Shown here one piece after another: positions 63,496-64,000 of a stretch of 64,000 nt of DNA. Positions within the stretch are counted from its first letter, which is position 1. Each line of letters starts with the position of its first letter. A program made the translations under genes and the position numbers. The DNA is from Pseudomonas sp. MWU13-2100. GTDB taxonomy: Bacteria; Pseudomonadota; Gammaproteobacteria; Pseudomonadales; Pseudomonadaceae. The stretch spans positions 62,001 to 126,000 of the forward strand of contig NZ_JALLIX010000007.1 of the NCBI RefSeq assembly GCF_023242365.1. The letters are read 5' to 3'. The notes beneath the pieces were generated by a model. That model made no database searches, had not been told where the DNA came from, and was given only the letters and a program-made list of their open reading frames with translations.

Positions 63496-64000
63496 TTATA
63501 AGAACATGGACACCCCCATCCTTCCGATGAGAAACACAAGTAAAATCAAAAAGAATATTCGAATAAAGCCACTCCCATAACGTAGTGCTAAAAAAACCCC
63601 AGTCATAGAGCCTGCCATATTGCAGACGGCAACGACTCCACCTAGGGTCCATAAAACGTTACCCGACGGGATAAAAAACATGAGCGCCGCGCTAAATGTC
63701 CCTAAATTAACCAGCTTTGCTGAAGCTGATGCATTTAGAAAATCGAATCCAAAATACCTTACAAAAACAAAAAGCAGAAGGCTGCCGCTACCGGGCCCGA
63801 ACACGCCATCGTAAAAACCGATCAATCCGCCAAAAAAAAACCCCAGCAGAACCTCTTTCTTTCCGATTTGAATATCAGAATTGACTCGACCCAAATTTTT
63901 TTTAAAAAAAGTATACGCAGCCATCATTATCAAAACAAAGAAAGCAACATACTCCATAAGCCTCTTTGGAACGAGCGAAACAGAGAGGGCACCCAAAAAG
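63496..64000 (-). CDS. TSUP-family (TauE/SafE) membrane permease, cut by the window end
   Basis: At least 166 residues of the C-terminal part are present; the N-terminus lies beyond base 64000, and the Met at 63996 is probably internal. Membrane helices include YVAFFVLIMMAAYTFF and LLGFFFGGLIGFYDGVFGPG, the latter with the TSUP motif. The gene is clearly AT-rich compared with the preceding genes, a sign of different origin. The transported anion is unknown. Confidence 0.8.
   Translation of the reverse strand, partial: FLGALSVSLVPKRLMEYVAFFVLIMMAAYTFFKKNLGRVNSDIQIGKKEVLLGFFFGGLIGFYDGVFGPGSGSLLLFVFVRYFGFDFLNASASAKLVNLGTFSAALMFFIPSGNVLWTLGGVVAVCNMAGSMTGVFLALRYGSGFIRIFFLILLVFLIGRMGVSMFL

Overview
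The window is chromosomal DNA of a Pseudomonas, most likely of the P. fluorescens group. It is GC-rich, carries many Pseudomonas-type REP palindromes (cores like GTGGGAGC...TTGCCCGCGAA and CCTGTAGGAGCCGG), and its gene families and neighbourhoods (ccmABCDEFGHI beside fliK and an FlhB-like gene, the PuuE/UraD/Alc/AllA/PuuD purine pathway, gcl-hyi-glxR) are those of fluorescent pseudomonads.

Layout. 0.3-11.5 kb: a BvgA/EvgA-like response regulator, a BvgS-like hybrid sensor kinase, an HD-GYP protein, a free-methionine sulfoxide reductase with a DUF815 ATPase, and a second hybrid kinase. 11.4-13 kb: oxidative-damage genes (OhrR-like regulator, glutathione peroxidase, MsrB). 13-26.8 kb: housekeeping genes (alanine aminotransferase, HtpX, thiopurine methyltransferase, extradiol dioxygenase-like enzyme, DEAD-box helicase, PrmB, SmrA, FolE, glutaredoxin-like protein, LprI-like protein, GST, a MocR-type aminotransferase with a divergent MarR regulator). 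27-44 kb: a purine/allantoin/glyoxylate catabolic region: AzgA-like permease, UraH, PuuE, UraD, Alc, AllA, PuuD, a second NCS2 permease, a Tsx-like porin, a RutR-like regulator, a GlcG-like protein, Gcl, Hyi, GlxR and a urea transporter. Together these take purines and urate to allantoin, ureidoglycolate and glyoxylate, then to glycerate. The palindrome TTGTATACAA, or the one-base variant TTGTACACAA, sits in front of five of these transcription units, and three leaders carry Hfq/Crc-type A-rich motifs. 44-47 kb: a potassium channel, a sulfate-binding protein and a DUF5666-like protein. 54-61.3 kb: a small lipoprotein and the complete cytochrome c maturation operon ccmABCDEFGHI on the minus strand. 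61.5-64 kb: FliK-like and FlhB-like genes, then an AT-rich TSUP permease cut by the window end.

The striking part is an AT-rich island at about 47.3-53.6 kb. It holds five tightly packed plus-strand genes: a 60-residue Cys/Ser/Thr-rich peptide, a 982-residue LanM-type lanthionine synthetase, two ABC-exporter-like membrane proteins that lack ATPase domains, and a separate RecF/COG3910-like ATPase. This looks like a class II lanthipeptide operon with unusual parts: there is no leader peptidase and no standard LanT, and the LanM has substitutions at a dehydratase motif and at one cyclase zinc ligand. The island splits the relic of a group IIC intron whose 5' end directly abuts a transcription terminator. 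A 105-bp direct repeat of intron reverse-transcriptase sequence (one mismatch) flanks it, which suggests it entered as a circle by homologous recombination.
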